Source: an uncultured Oscillospiraceae bacterium
Lineage (GTDB): Bacteria > Bacillota > Clostridia > Oscillospirales > Oscillospiraceae
NCBI GenBank assembly: GCA_900752285.1
Contig: CAADUW010000142.1
Coordinates: forward strand, 1 to 6,075
Length of the DNA: 6,075 bases
Reading direction: 5' to 3'
Shown here: positions 1 through 6,072 of the stretch, in pieces
Numbering within the stretch: position 1 is the stretch's first letter
Layout of the letters: every line of letters begins with the position of its first letter
The notes under the pieces: model-generated
The model's input: only the letters and a program-made list of their open reading frames with translations
Told to the model about the DNA's origin: nothing
Databases searched by the model: none
Translations under genes and position numbers: made by a program

Positions 1-2
1 AA

Positions 3-41
3 GTGTGCGATTTGTACGCCAAAGGCGTACAAATCGTGCGC
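3..41. repeat. Long inverted repeat (hairpin 1)
   Basis: Positions 8-20 and 24-36 are perfect reverse complements (13 bp, CGATTTGTACGCC and GGCGTACAAATCG) around an AAA loop. In RNA the stem could extend outward to 3/41 through G-U and G-C pairs. No T-tract follows on the + strand, so it is not a classic intrinsic terminator. It is probably part of the 3' region of an upstream gene outside the window, or part of an interspersed intergenic repeat. Short open frames crossing it are not credible genes. Confidence 0.8.
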
Positions 42-61
42 GCGGCAGACTGCAATCCTTT

Positions 62-92
62 TGTCAAAAAAGGGCAAAGCCCTTTTTCGACA
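62..92. terminator. Probable bidirectional intrinsic terminator (hairpin 2)
   Basis: AAAAAGGGC (67-75) and GCCCTTTTT (79-87) form a 9-bp stem with an AAA loop. Beyond one A/C mismatch (66/88) the stem continues as TGTC (62-65) with GACA (89-92). It has five T on the + strand and six T on the - strand after the GC core, so it could end transcripts from either side. It most likely terminates whatever gene lies upstream of the window and insulates the operon. AGAC (47-50) and GTCT (93-96) could add an outer 4-bp helix. Confidence 0.65.
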
Positions 93-98
93 GTCTCA

Positions 99-136
99 GG
101 CGCCGGTTGGCAGGGATCTCCCTGTCAACCGGCGCC
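99..136. repeat. Strong GC-rich inverted repeat (hairpin 3)
   Basis: Arms 99-115 and 120-136 pair over 17 bp with a single G-T wobble (110/125) and a four-base ATCT loop. The ends are GGCGCC on both sides. No T-run follows, so it is not a standard terminator. With hairpins 1 and 2 it forms a dense cluster in about 135 bp, which suggests a mobile or dispersed intergenic repeat, or a transcript-end stabiliser for the upstream gene. Confidence 0.75.
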
Positions 137-177
137 AACGTACTTATGGGGCGGTTCCTCCGCCGGAATCCGGCAGG

Positions 178-205
178 TTTACAATTTATTTACAGTCCTT
201 TCACG
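178..205 (+). promoter_or_regulatory. Three 11-bp-spaced direct repeats, candidate response-regulator site
   Basis: TTTACA at 178-183, TTTACA at 189-194 and TTCACG at 200-205 begin exactly 11 bp apart, on one face of the helix. Tandem hexamers at this spacing are the hallmark of OmpR/PhoB-family response regulators; the B. subtilis PhoP box uses TT(A/T/C)ACA-like units with about 5-bp gaps. The array ends about 25 bp before the best -10 candidate, a position suited to activation. The regulator itself is not in the window. Reading this as a binding site is inference; the repeat spacing is directly visible. Confidence 0.45.
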
Positions 206-230
206 TCTGAGCCGCAGAATTCCGATAACC

Positions 231-239
231 TGATAAAAT
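231..239 (+). promoter_or_regulatory. Candidate extended -10 promoter element
   Basis: TG (231-232), one base, then TAAAAT (234-239) matches the extended -10 consensus with one mismatch in the hexamer. No good -35 sits 16-18 bp upstream (211-216 is GCCGCA), which would fit dependence on an activator bound at the upstream 11-bp repeats. Transcription would start near 246, leaving a leader of roughly 20 nt ahead of the first gene. A weaker alternative is TTCACG (200-205) with GATAAC (224-229). Confidence 0.35.
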
Positions 240-250
240 GTATTATTTAT

Positions 251-257
251 GAGGAGG
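251..257 (+). promoter_or_regulatory. Ribosome binding site of the first adaptor gene
   Basis: GAGGAGG, a near-perfect Shine-Dalgarno sequence, lies 7 nt before the ATG at 265 and fixes that start. Confidence 0.85.
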
Positions 258-264
258 AATCTCC

Positions 265-1923
265 ATGGCGAATCCATCCAATTCTCCCAAGGCAGTCAAA
301 CGGAAAAATTTTGTCCGCAAGACTGTTGCCGTGATTGCGGTCGTTGTTCTGATCATTACGGGGGTTGCCCTGTTTTTCAGACGCCGGGTGCAGGAAAAAT
401 TTTCGGGCGGCAGCACCGAAACGGTGCTTTCCGCACAGGTGAAAACTGGGTCTATCCATACGACGGTTTCCGGAACCGGTTCCCTGACCGGAGAAGGAAT
501 CGTAGATGTAGAGGTTCCTGACCTCGTGCCGCTGGATACGGTTTATGTGGAGGCGGGAGACGCCGTGAAGGCCGGGGACGTGCTGGCGTCGGTAAAGGCC
601 GGGGATGTGCTTTCCGCACTGTCCAGCCTTCAGGAGGAGCTGGACGGGCTGGATGAGGACCTGAAGGCGGCGAAGAATGCTTCCGTCAGCACCCGGATTT
701 CCTCCGGGGTGTCCGGACGGGTCAAGGTCATTTACGCCCAGCCCGGAGACAACGTGTCCACGGTCATGTATACTTACGGTGCGCTGGCACTGGTTTCTCT
801 GGACGGAAAAATGTCCGTGACAATCCCGGCGGGCAGCTATAAAGTGAACCAGTCCGTGACCGTAACGGACAGCCGGGGAAAGGAATATGCGGGAACGGTC
901 AGCGCACTGTCCGGCGAAAACGCCGTGATCCTGATCCCGGATAACGACGCGGTTTATGCCGATACGGTTACGGTGAACGGTACGGATACCGGTACGCTGG
1001 AAATCCATCAGGAGCTGAAGATCACGGGCTATGCCGGAACGGTCAGCCGGGTGCATATCCGGAAGAACGGAAATGTGAGCAGAAATACCACTCTCTTTAC
1101 CCTCACCGATACGGCAAGTTCCGTCAGCTATGACCGGCTCCTGTCCCAGCGGGGAGAGTGCGAGCGGATGTACCAGACGCTGGTAAAGCTCTATAAGGAC
1201 GGCGCAGTGCTGGCTCCCTGCGATGGGCACATCGTGACAGTGCCCGGGGAAGAAAGCACCGCGGACGCCTACGCGGCGCTGACTGCCGGGAGTACTTCAA
1301 CAGGCACTTCAGATCCTCTCGATACAACCGTGCAGTTTACGGTAGACCCCGGCAAAACCATGTCCGTGACCATGGAAGTGGATGAGACGGATATCCTCTC
1401 CCTGAAGGTGGGACAGAGCGCTTCCGTAACGGTGGAGTCCATCGGAGAGGAAACCTATCCCGGTACGGTGACCCGGATCGATACCACGGCGGCCAGCGCT
1501 GACGGCGTGACCATGTATACGGCGGAAGTGACGCTGGACCGGGCGGAAAACATGCTCTCCGGCATGAGCGCCAGGGTGTCCGTTGCCATTGAGGGTGTGG
1601 AAAACGCCCTGCTGATTCCGGCGGATGCCGTTCACAAGACCAGCGCTTCCGCCTATGTATATACGTCCTATGACGCGGAGGCGGAGGCTTACGGGAATCC
1701 GGTGGAGGTGACGGTCGGTATGTCCGATGGCGAGAATACGGAAATTACCTCCGGCCTGAAGGAAGGAGATACTGTTTACTATACAAAGAAGCAGGATAAC
1801 AATATGTTTGATTTCTTCTTTGGCAATATGGGCGGTATGTCCGGAATGTCCGGGATGTCCGGAATGTCGGGCATGTCCGGAACGCCCGGCGGCATGGGCA
1901 GCGGCAGCGGACGCCGGAAATAG
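265..1923 (+). CDS. Membrane-fusion (HlyD/MacA/YknX-like) adaptor of an ABC exporter, first copy
   Basis: This 552-residue protein is the extracytoplasmic adaptor of the ABC transporter encoded next. A basic N-terminus precedes one membrane anchor (about 20-38), with the rest outside the cell. Visible order: first lipoyl half (83-110, VEAGDAVKAGDVLA), short helix (117-137), second half (145-183, SGRVKVIY), a beta-rich segment (185-245), another lipoyl-like half (248-283, GTVSRVHIRKNGNV), a second helix (288-312), a closing half with APCDG (317-321), beta-barrel (364-443, VDETDILSLKVGQ) and membrane-proximal domain (447-510, LLIPADAV). The helical parts are far shorter than the MacA hairpin, consistent with having no TolC partner. 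The C-terminus is an unusual Met-Ser-Gly tail. The family call is firm; the double-module reading is inference. The substrate is unknown. The start is set by the GAGGAGG site, and the next gene follows after 9 nt. Confidence 0.9.
   Translation: MANPSNSPKAVKRKNFVRKTVAVIAVVVLIITGVALFFRRRVQEKFSGGSTETVLSAQVKTGSIHTTVSGTGSLTGEGIVDVEVPDLVPLDTVYVEAGDAVKAGDVLASVKAGDVLSALSSLQEELDGLDEDLKAAKNASVSTRISSGVSGRVKVIYAQPGDNVSTVMYTYGALALVSLDGKMSVTIPAGSYKVNQSVTVTDSRGKEYAGTVSALSGENAVILIPDNDAVYADTVTVNGTDTGTLEIHQELKITGYAGTVSRVHIRKNGNVSRNTTLFTLTDTASSVSYDRLLSQRGECERMYQTLVKLYKDGAVLAPCDGHIVTVPGEESTADAYAALTAGSTSTGTSDPLDTTVQFTVDPGKTMSVTMEVDETDILSLKVGQSASVTVESIGEETYPGTVTRIDTTAASADGVTMYTAEVTLDRAENMLSGMSARVSVAIEGVENALLIPADAVHKTSASAYVYTSYDAEAEAYGNPVEVTVGMSDGENTEITSGLKEGDTVYYTKKQDNNMFDFFFGNMGGMSGMSGMSGMSGMSGTPGGMGSGSGRRK
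1837..1881 (+). repeat. Five tandem 9-nt repeats encoding Met-Ser-Gly
   Basis: Five in-frame copies of ATGTCCGGA, with small changes in copies 2 and 4, encode (MSG)x5 at residues 525-539 of the first adaptor. Related units flank them (MGG before, TPG and GMG after). The 9-nt period makes copy number prone to in-frame slippage. The stretch gives Met every third residue in an exported, flexible tail. Confidence 0.9.
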
Positions 1924-1932
1924 GAGAGCGGC

Positions 1933-2604
1933 ATGATCGATTTACAGAACATATCCCGGGTCTATCAGATGGGTGCGGAAAAGGTCTATGCACTGAACCG
2001 AGCCTGTCTGCATATTGATGACGGAGAATTTGTGAGTATTATCGGGCCTTCCGGAAGCGGAAAGTCTACCTTAATGAATATTGTGGGCTGCCTGGACTCG
2101 GCGGATTCCGGAACTTATCTTCTGGACGGGATTCCCATTCAGAACTATTCCGAGCGGGAGCTGGCCCGGGTTCGGAACCGGAAAATCGGATTTGTGTTTC
2201 AGAGCTTCAATCTGATCTCCAAGCTCACCGCCGAAGAAAACGTGGAGCTGCCCCTCATTTATCAGGGGGTTCCCCGGGCGGAGCGGAAGGAACGGGTGGA
2301 AGCGGCCCTCAGCCGGATGGAGCTGCAAAAGCGGGCAAAGCACCTGCCGACGGAGCTTTCCGGCGGTCAGCAGCAGCGGGTAGCCATCGCCCGGGCCATT
2401 GTGACCCGTCCCAGTCTGATTCTTGCCGATGAGCCGACAGGCAATCTGGATTCCAAAACCAGTGCGGAAATTATGGAGGTTTTCCGGGAGCTTCACAGCG
2501 GGGGCAACACCATTGTGCTCATTACCCACGATAATGACGTAGCCCGGCAGGCGGAACGGATCGTTCATATCAGGGACGGGCAGCTGACGGAGGGAACGCT
2601 ATGA
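1933..2604 (+). CDS. ABC transporter ATP-binding protein (MacB/LolD/YknY type)
   Basis: This 223-residue cytoplasmic ATPase powers the exporter through the adjacent permease. All catalytic elements are intact: A-loop Tyr11, Walker [10 protein letters not shown] (38-46, Lys44), Q-loop Gln90 in [10 protein letters not shown], signature LSGGQ (142-146), Walker B LILADEP (162-168, catalytic Glu167), D-loop NLDS (171-174) and switch His199 in ITHD. The length is normal for the stand-alone MacB/LolD subfamily, whose members pair with FtsX-type permeases in lipoprotein, peptide or antibiotic export. An AGGAGA site (1922-1927) overlapping the previous stop codon sets the ATG at 1933. The stop overlaps the permease start by 4 nt (ATGA), implying coupling and equal dosage. 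B. subtilis YknY is the closest named analogue I can suggest; orthology is not shown. Confidence 0.96.
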   Translation: MIDLQNISRVYQMGAEKVYALNRACLHIDDGEFVSIIGPSGSGKSTLMNIVGCLDSADSGTYLLDGIPIQNYSERELARVRNRKIGFVFQSFNLISKLTAEENVELPLIYQGVPRAERKERVEAALSRMELQKRAKHLPTELSGGQQQRVAIARAIVTRPSLILADEPTGNLDSKTSAEIMEVFRELHSGGNTIVLITHDNDVARQAERIVHIRDGQLTEGTL

Positions 2605-3791
2605 CACAGGCATTGAAAATGGCAATGAAGTCCATTGCCGGAAATAAATTCCGGGCGTTTCTGACCATGCTGGGAATCATCATCGGCGTAATGGCACTGG
2701 TCATTCTGGTGAGCCTCGTAAACGGTGCAACGGGTACCGTAACGGATACGATCTCCAAGCTGGGCAGCGATGTGATGACGGTCAGAATTTCGGACGACAA
2801 AGGGAAGCCCGTTACATTGGATACGATTAACGACTGGATGAATGATTCGGATGTGGGGCTGATCTCTCCCTCCGGCGTGACCTCCGCCACGGGCAAGTAC
2901 GGTTCCGTGAACGCGACGGTCCAGGTCTACGGCACTACCCCTGCCTATGAGCAGGTAAACGGGCTGAAACTGCTGCTGGGCAGATTTCTGAAAAATGCCG
3001 ATGTGGAGAACCATACGGACGTGTGTGTTATCAATGAAGCCACGGCGGAAAAACTGGTAGGCTATACGGACTGCCTCGGAGCGGAGATCTCCCTCAGCGG
3101 ACGGAAATTTCAGGTGGTGGGAGTGCTGGAGGATGACGAGGATTCCATGACTGCCGTATTCGGCGCGGATTCCTACGTTGCCTATATTCCCTATACCACC
3201 CTGCTGCGTCTGTCCTCCACGGTCAGCAGCACCATTACCAGCTTCTCCGTGATCCCCACAGGCGACCGAACCATGGCAGATTCGGAAAAGACCATGAAGC
3301 AGCTGCTGTTTGACCGGTTTGAGCAGGATGAGGATGCTTTCAAAATTTCCTCTCAGAATATTATGGAGGACGCCATGAACAATGTGACCTCCATCCTGAC
3401 CGTACTGCTGGGCGGTATCGCCGCCATTTCTCTGATCGTGGGCGGCATCGGGATCATGAATATCATGCTGGTGACCGTGACGGAGCGCACCCGGGAGATC
3501 GGCATCCGGAAGGCCATCGGCGCGGGCAGAGGCGCAATCCTGCTGCAATTCCTGCTGGAATCCGTGGTGCTGTGTATGCTGGGCTGTGCCATCGGCGTGT
3601 TTGCGTCCTGGGCAATTCTGCAGGTGATTTCCGTGGTGGTGTCCAGCCTTGGCATGCACTTTGCACTTCAGTGGAACGTGGTTGCGCTGGCGATCGGCTT
3701 CTGCTTTGCCATCGGTGTGATTTTTGGACTGTATCCTGCCAACAAGGCAGCCAAGCTTCCGCCCATTGAAGCCCTCCATTACGGCGGATGA
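2601..3791 (+). CDS. ABC transporter permease, MacB/FtsX (YknZ-like) family
   Basis: This 396-residue membrane subunit pairs with the upstream ATPase. The N-terminal amphipathic segment and RAFLTMLGIIIGV (18-30) are characteristic of MacB-type permeases. TM1 is about 20-40. A large extracytoplasmic domain follows (about 43-260), where adaptors or substrate would bind. TM2 is about 265-292, then the cytoplasmic coupling motif ERTREIGIRKAIGA (295-308), TM3 (about 318-341) and TM4 (360-378), ending with the family hallmark LYPANKAAKLPPIEAL. Topology and length match one MacB_PCD plus one FtsX domain with the ATPase on a separate chain. As a type VII transporter, it would use ATP to move its outer domain and push substrate outward rather than carry it through a membrane channel; that is family knowledge. 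GGAGGG (2589-2594) supports the start. No frameshift or missing helix is apparent. Confidence 0.95.
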   Translation: MTQALKMAMKSIAGNKFRAFLTMLGIIIGVMALVILVSLVNGATGTVTDTISKLGSDVMTVRISDDKGKPVTLDTINDWMNDSDVGLISPSGVTSATGKYGSVNATVQVYGTTPAYEQVNGLKLLLGRFLKNADVENHTDVCVINEATAEKLVGYTDCLGAEISLSGRKFQVVGVLEDDEDSMTAVFGADSYVAYIPYTTLLRLSSTVSSTITSFSVIPTGDRTMADSEKTMKQLLFDRFEQDEDAFKISSQNIMEDAMNNVTSILTVLLGGIAAISLIVGGIGIMNIMLVTVTERTREIGIRKAIGAGRGAILLQFLLESVVLCMLGCAIGVFASWAILQVISVVVSSLGMHFALQWNVVALAIGFCFAIGVIFGLYPANKAAKLPPIEALHYGG

Positions 3792-3811
3792 CGGGCAGAC
3801 TTAACGAGAGC

Positions 3812-3820
3812 GAGGCGAGG
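3812..3820 (+). promoter_or_regulatory. Internal ribosome binding site choosing the second adaptor start
   Basis: GAGGCGAGG ends 6 nt before the ATG at 3827. The upstream in-frame ATG at 3788 overlaps the permease stop (ATGA) but has only a weak GGCGG directly before it. The sequence from 3827 begins MKWKFRKEEE, a natural-looking cytoplasmic N-terminus, so I favour 3827. Confidence 0.5.
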
Positions 3821-3826
3821 AATCGA

Positions 3827-5950
3827 ATGAAATGGAAATTCCGTAAAGAAGAGGAAAGGAACCCGGCACCGGTGTTACCGGAAATGCCGGAACTGGAGCC
3901 GGACATTCCGGACGACCGGCGTCCGCATGTCAGTAAAACGCCGGTGTGGATCACGGGAATTGCCCTGTTCCTGACAGCGGCGCTGATTCTGGCGTCTCTG
4001 CCGAAGAATACCGGGAGCGACGGAACGCAGGTGAATACCAAAGTCCTGTCCGCACAGGCAGAGCAGACCTCCATTTCCGCGGTACTGACCGGTACGGGAA
4101 CCCTGACGTCTGTCGGGGAGACACAGGTGCAGCTTCCCCGGGCCGTCAGCATCGGGCATTACCATGTTCAGAACGGGGACATGGTTTCGGCGGGGGATAT
4201 TCTGGCAAGCGTGGACAAAAACGATGCCGCGGCGGCAGCCGCCCAGGTGCAGGAACTCCTGACAGAGCTGGATCAGGATCTGAATACGGAAAGCCGGAAG
4301 AAGGCGGACACGTCCGTGAAGGCACCGGTTTCCGGACGGGTCAAGGCAATTTATGTGGAGAAAGGTTCCGATGTGTCCGAAACCATGTATCAGGAGGGTG
4401 CGCTGCTCCTGCTGTCACTGGACGGACAGATGGTGGTGAACATCCCGGCGGAAAAGCTGAAAGCCGGGGACAGTGTGCAGGTACGCCTGTCGGACGGTAC
4501 CGCCCAGTCCGGGCGGGTCTCCCAGATTCTGGACGGAATCGCTTCCGTAACCACGGACGACGCGTCTGCGCCGCTTCATGATTCCGTCACGGTGACGGAC
4601 GGCAGCGGGCAGACCATCGGCACCGGTGAGCTGGAAATTCACAGCCCGGTGCGGGTCGCGGCGTTTTCCGGTACGGTTTCCACGGTCCGGACGGCACTGA
4701 ACAAAACCGTGGTTCAGGGTGCGGAGCTCCTGACCCTGACGGATACGGGCAATACGCTGGAATATTTCCGGCTTCTGACCCTCCGGCAGGAGCTGGAGCA
4801 GACTTTGGCGACGCTGGTTTCCCTGAGCCGGGACGGCTGCCTTCGGGCAGAGCAGGCGGGACAGGTGTCCGGGATCCCGGAAGATGGGGACTATGTGCCG
4901 CTGACCGCTTCGGCGGCACCGCAGGTGTCCGGGCTGGCCGCGGACAGTGGCGCGCATCTGGTACTGCTTTCCAATGTGACGGAAGAGGAGCCGGTTAAAA
5001 CCGCGGTTTACGCCGCCTCGGTGACTTCGGTTTCCGGAAATACGCTGGAGCTTTCCATGACGACCGTGCCCATTGATCTTTCCGTGTTGGATGCGAAAAC
5101 TGCTCTGACCTTGCTGCCGACACAGCCCTATACCTGCATCTGGGATGCTTCCATCCCTCTGACCGATGGGGACGGTGCAGCCCTGACACCGGAGACCCTT
5201 TCTGCGGCGGATGTGCTGGAAGTGACCGTCATGCAGGGAGAGAACGGAAGTTTTTCCGTGGTTTCCATTCTGCGGGAGAGTTCTGCTCAGCTTGGAAATC
5301 CGGAGAACCCCAATCCCGGGGAAACCGGAGATATTACGATACCCGGCGGGATCACCGTCCCCGGCGGAATCAGCCTCCCGAAAGGGTTCGGCGGCTTTTC
5401 CGGAAGCACTGCCGCAGCCCAAAAGAGCTATGATACATACGATAATGGTAAAACGGATGTCCTGACCCTGACGCCGCAGACGGAAATGACCGTCACCATT
5501 CAGGTGGATGAACTGGATATTCTGTCCGTCCGTGAGGGCCTGAGGGCGGACATGACTCTGGATGCGCTGGAAGGGCAGTCCTTTGAAGGCACTGTGACCG
5601 GAATCTCCCGGGTGGGAGAAAATCTCGGCGGCAATACCAAGTATTCCGTGAAAATCACGTTGCCCAGGCAGGAAACCATGCTCCCGGGCATGAACGCCTC
5701 CGTGAAGATCGTGACCTCCCGGAGTGAATCGGTGCTTACGGTACCTGCCGCTGCGCTGGCGGAGGATGGGGGCAAGACCTGGGTTTATCTGGGGTATGAC
5801 TCCAAAAAGGATGTGTTTACAGACAAAACGGAAGTCCAGACCGGTCTGTCTGACGGCACCCTCGTGGAGATCCGTTCCGGACTGTCCGATGGGGACACCG
5901 TTTACTACCGTTATGCGGATTCCGTTGTCCATACCTTCGCAAATCCCTGA
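3827..5950 (+). CDS. Membrane-fusion (YknX/MacA-like) adaptor, second and enlarged copy
   Basis: This adaptor is 707 residues (720 if started at the ATGA-coupled ATG at 3788) and paralogous to the first gene. A charged, Pro/Glu-rich cytoplasmic N-terminus precedes one TM (40-58). The order repeats that of the first adaptor: lipoyl half (101-129, VQNGDMVSAGDILA), helix (134-155), SGRVKAIY half (168-205), beta segment, LEIH and GTVSTVRTALNKTV half (269-307), helix (312-336), and barrel (about 552-635, VDELDILSVREGL) with the VLTVPAAAL membrane-proximal domain. Two differences stand out. The closing lipoyl half is degenerate (RAEQAGQVSG, no APxDG). About 155 extra residues lie between it and the barrel: a beta-rich segment (about 393-484) and a Pro-Gly linker (490-526). 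The segment recalls OB-like domains such as DUF5666, a tentative impression. It may form a mixed adaptor ring with the first copy on the permease; that is inference. Confidence 0.85.
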   Translation: MKWKFRKEEERNPAPVLPEMPELEPDIPDDRRPHVSKTPVWITGIALFLTAALILASLPKNTGSDGTQVNTKVLSAQAEQTSISAVLTGTGTLTSVGETQVQLPRAVSIGHYHVQNGDMVSAGDILASVDKNDAAAAAAQVQELLTELDQDLNTESRKKADTSVKAPVSGRVKAIYVEKGSDVSETMYQEGALLLLSLDGQMVVNIPAEKLKAGDSVQVRLSDGTAQSGRVSQILDGIASVTTDDASAPLHDSVTVTDGSGQTIGTGELEIHSPVRVAAFSGTVSTVRTALNKTVVQGAELLTLTDTGNTLEYFRLLTLRQELEQTLATLVSLSRDGCLRAEQAGQVSGIPEDGDYVPLTASAAPQVSGLAADSGAHLVLLSNVTEEEPVKTAVYAASVTSVSGNTLELSMTTVPIDLSVLDAKTALTLLPTQPYTCIWDASIPLTDGDGAALTPETLSAADVLEVTVMQGENGSFSVVSILRESSAQLGNPENPNPGETGDITIPGGITVPGGISLPKGFGGFSGSTAAAQKSYDTYDNGKTDVLTLTPQTEMTVTIQVDELDILSVREGLRADMTLDALEGQSFEGTVTGISRVGENLGGNTKYSVKITLPRQETMLPGMNASVKIVTSRSESVLTVPAAALAEDGGKTWVYLGYDSKKDVFTDKTEVQTGLSDGTLVEIRSGLSDGDTVYYRYADSVVHTFANP
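5336..5380 (+). repeat. Imperfect 18-nt repeats encoding an IPGG/VPGG linker
   Basis: Positions 5336-5353 and 5354-5371 are diverged copies (ACGATACCCGGCGGGATC and ACCGTCCCCGGCGGAATC), with a partial third to 5380. They encode TIPGGI, TVPGGI and SLP (504-518 of the second adaptor). This is a flexible, probably disordered linker between the inserted segment and the beta-barrel. Confidence 0.7.
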
Positions 5951-5952
5951 AA

Positions 5953-5981
5953 TGAGCCGCCGGTTTTTAATCGGCGGCTCA
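5953..5981 (+). terminator. Hairpin just after the operon, possible terminator
   Basis: TGAGCCGCCG (5953-5962) and CGGCGGCTCA (5972-5981) form a perfect 10-bp GC-rich stem, extendable by G-T and two A-T pairs to a TTT loop. It begins 3 nt after the last stop codon, the usual terminator position. However, the + strand sequence that follows (GCGTGTCAAAAAAG) has no T-tract. It may be a weak terminator, need a factor, or mainly protect the mRNA 3' end. Confidence 0.55.
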
Positions 5982-6005
5982 GCGTGTCAAAAAAGCCTCG
6001 CAGAG

Positions 6006-6027
6006 TTTGCCGCCCGCAGGCGGCAAA
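6006..6027. repeat. Perfect inverted repeat, possible minus-strand terminator
   Basis: TTTGCCGCC (6006-6014) and GGCGGCAAA (6019-6027) pair perfectly around CGCA. Reading the - strand, the stem is followed after 11 nt by six T (complement of 5989-5994), so it could help end a convergent transcript entering from beyond 6075. On the + strand there is no T-run. Confidence 0.65.
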
Positions 6028-6039
6028 GGGATTCTGATC

Positions 6040-6072
6040 ATTTTCTGTCGGGGCGTGTACCTGACAGAAAAT
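6040..6072. repeat. Inverted repeat at the window end
   Basis: ATTTTCTGTC (6040-6049) and GACAGAAAAT (6063-6072) are perfect 10-bp reverse complements around a 13-nt loop (6050-6062). The A/T-rich ends and long loop look less like a terminator and more like an operator or part of a dispersed repeat. The element may continue past the window, so its role cannot be decided here. Confidence 0.65.

Noticed and set aside
150..174. Small alternative hairpins (GGCGG with CCGCC at 150-164, GCCGG with CCGGC at 162-174) ahead of the promoter
   Set aside because: Five-base stems in GC-rich DNA are expected by chance, and they lie upstream of the likely transcription start, so a leader switch or attenuator is not supported.
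1..264. Riboswitch or small RNA in the upstream region
   Set aside because: The inverted repeats are simple hairpins with tiny loops and do not match any riboswitch consensus I recognise; the inferred operon leader is only about 20 nt.
3..334. Two overlapping + strand open frames (3-233 and 5-334) upstream of the first adaptor
   Set aside because: They run through three inverted repeats and the promoter region, lack ribosome binding sites, and one overlaps the well-supported adaptor start. Their translations show no domain-like features.
1144..1221. Possible structural disulfide between Cys299 and Cys319 of the first adaptor
   Set aside because: They are the only two cysteines in the protein, but the second adaptor does not keep the pairing (Cys338 and Cys437 lie in different contexts), so there is no conservation evidence.
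247..1230. Long minus-strand frame opposite the first adaptor
   Set aside because: It is the antisense shadow of a clear GC-rich coding gene; its His/Arg/Gly-rich translation has no recognisable motif. The same applies to the long minus-strand frames at 2565-3779 and 4415-5932.
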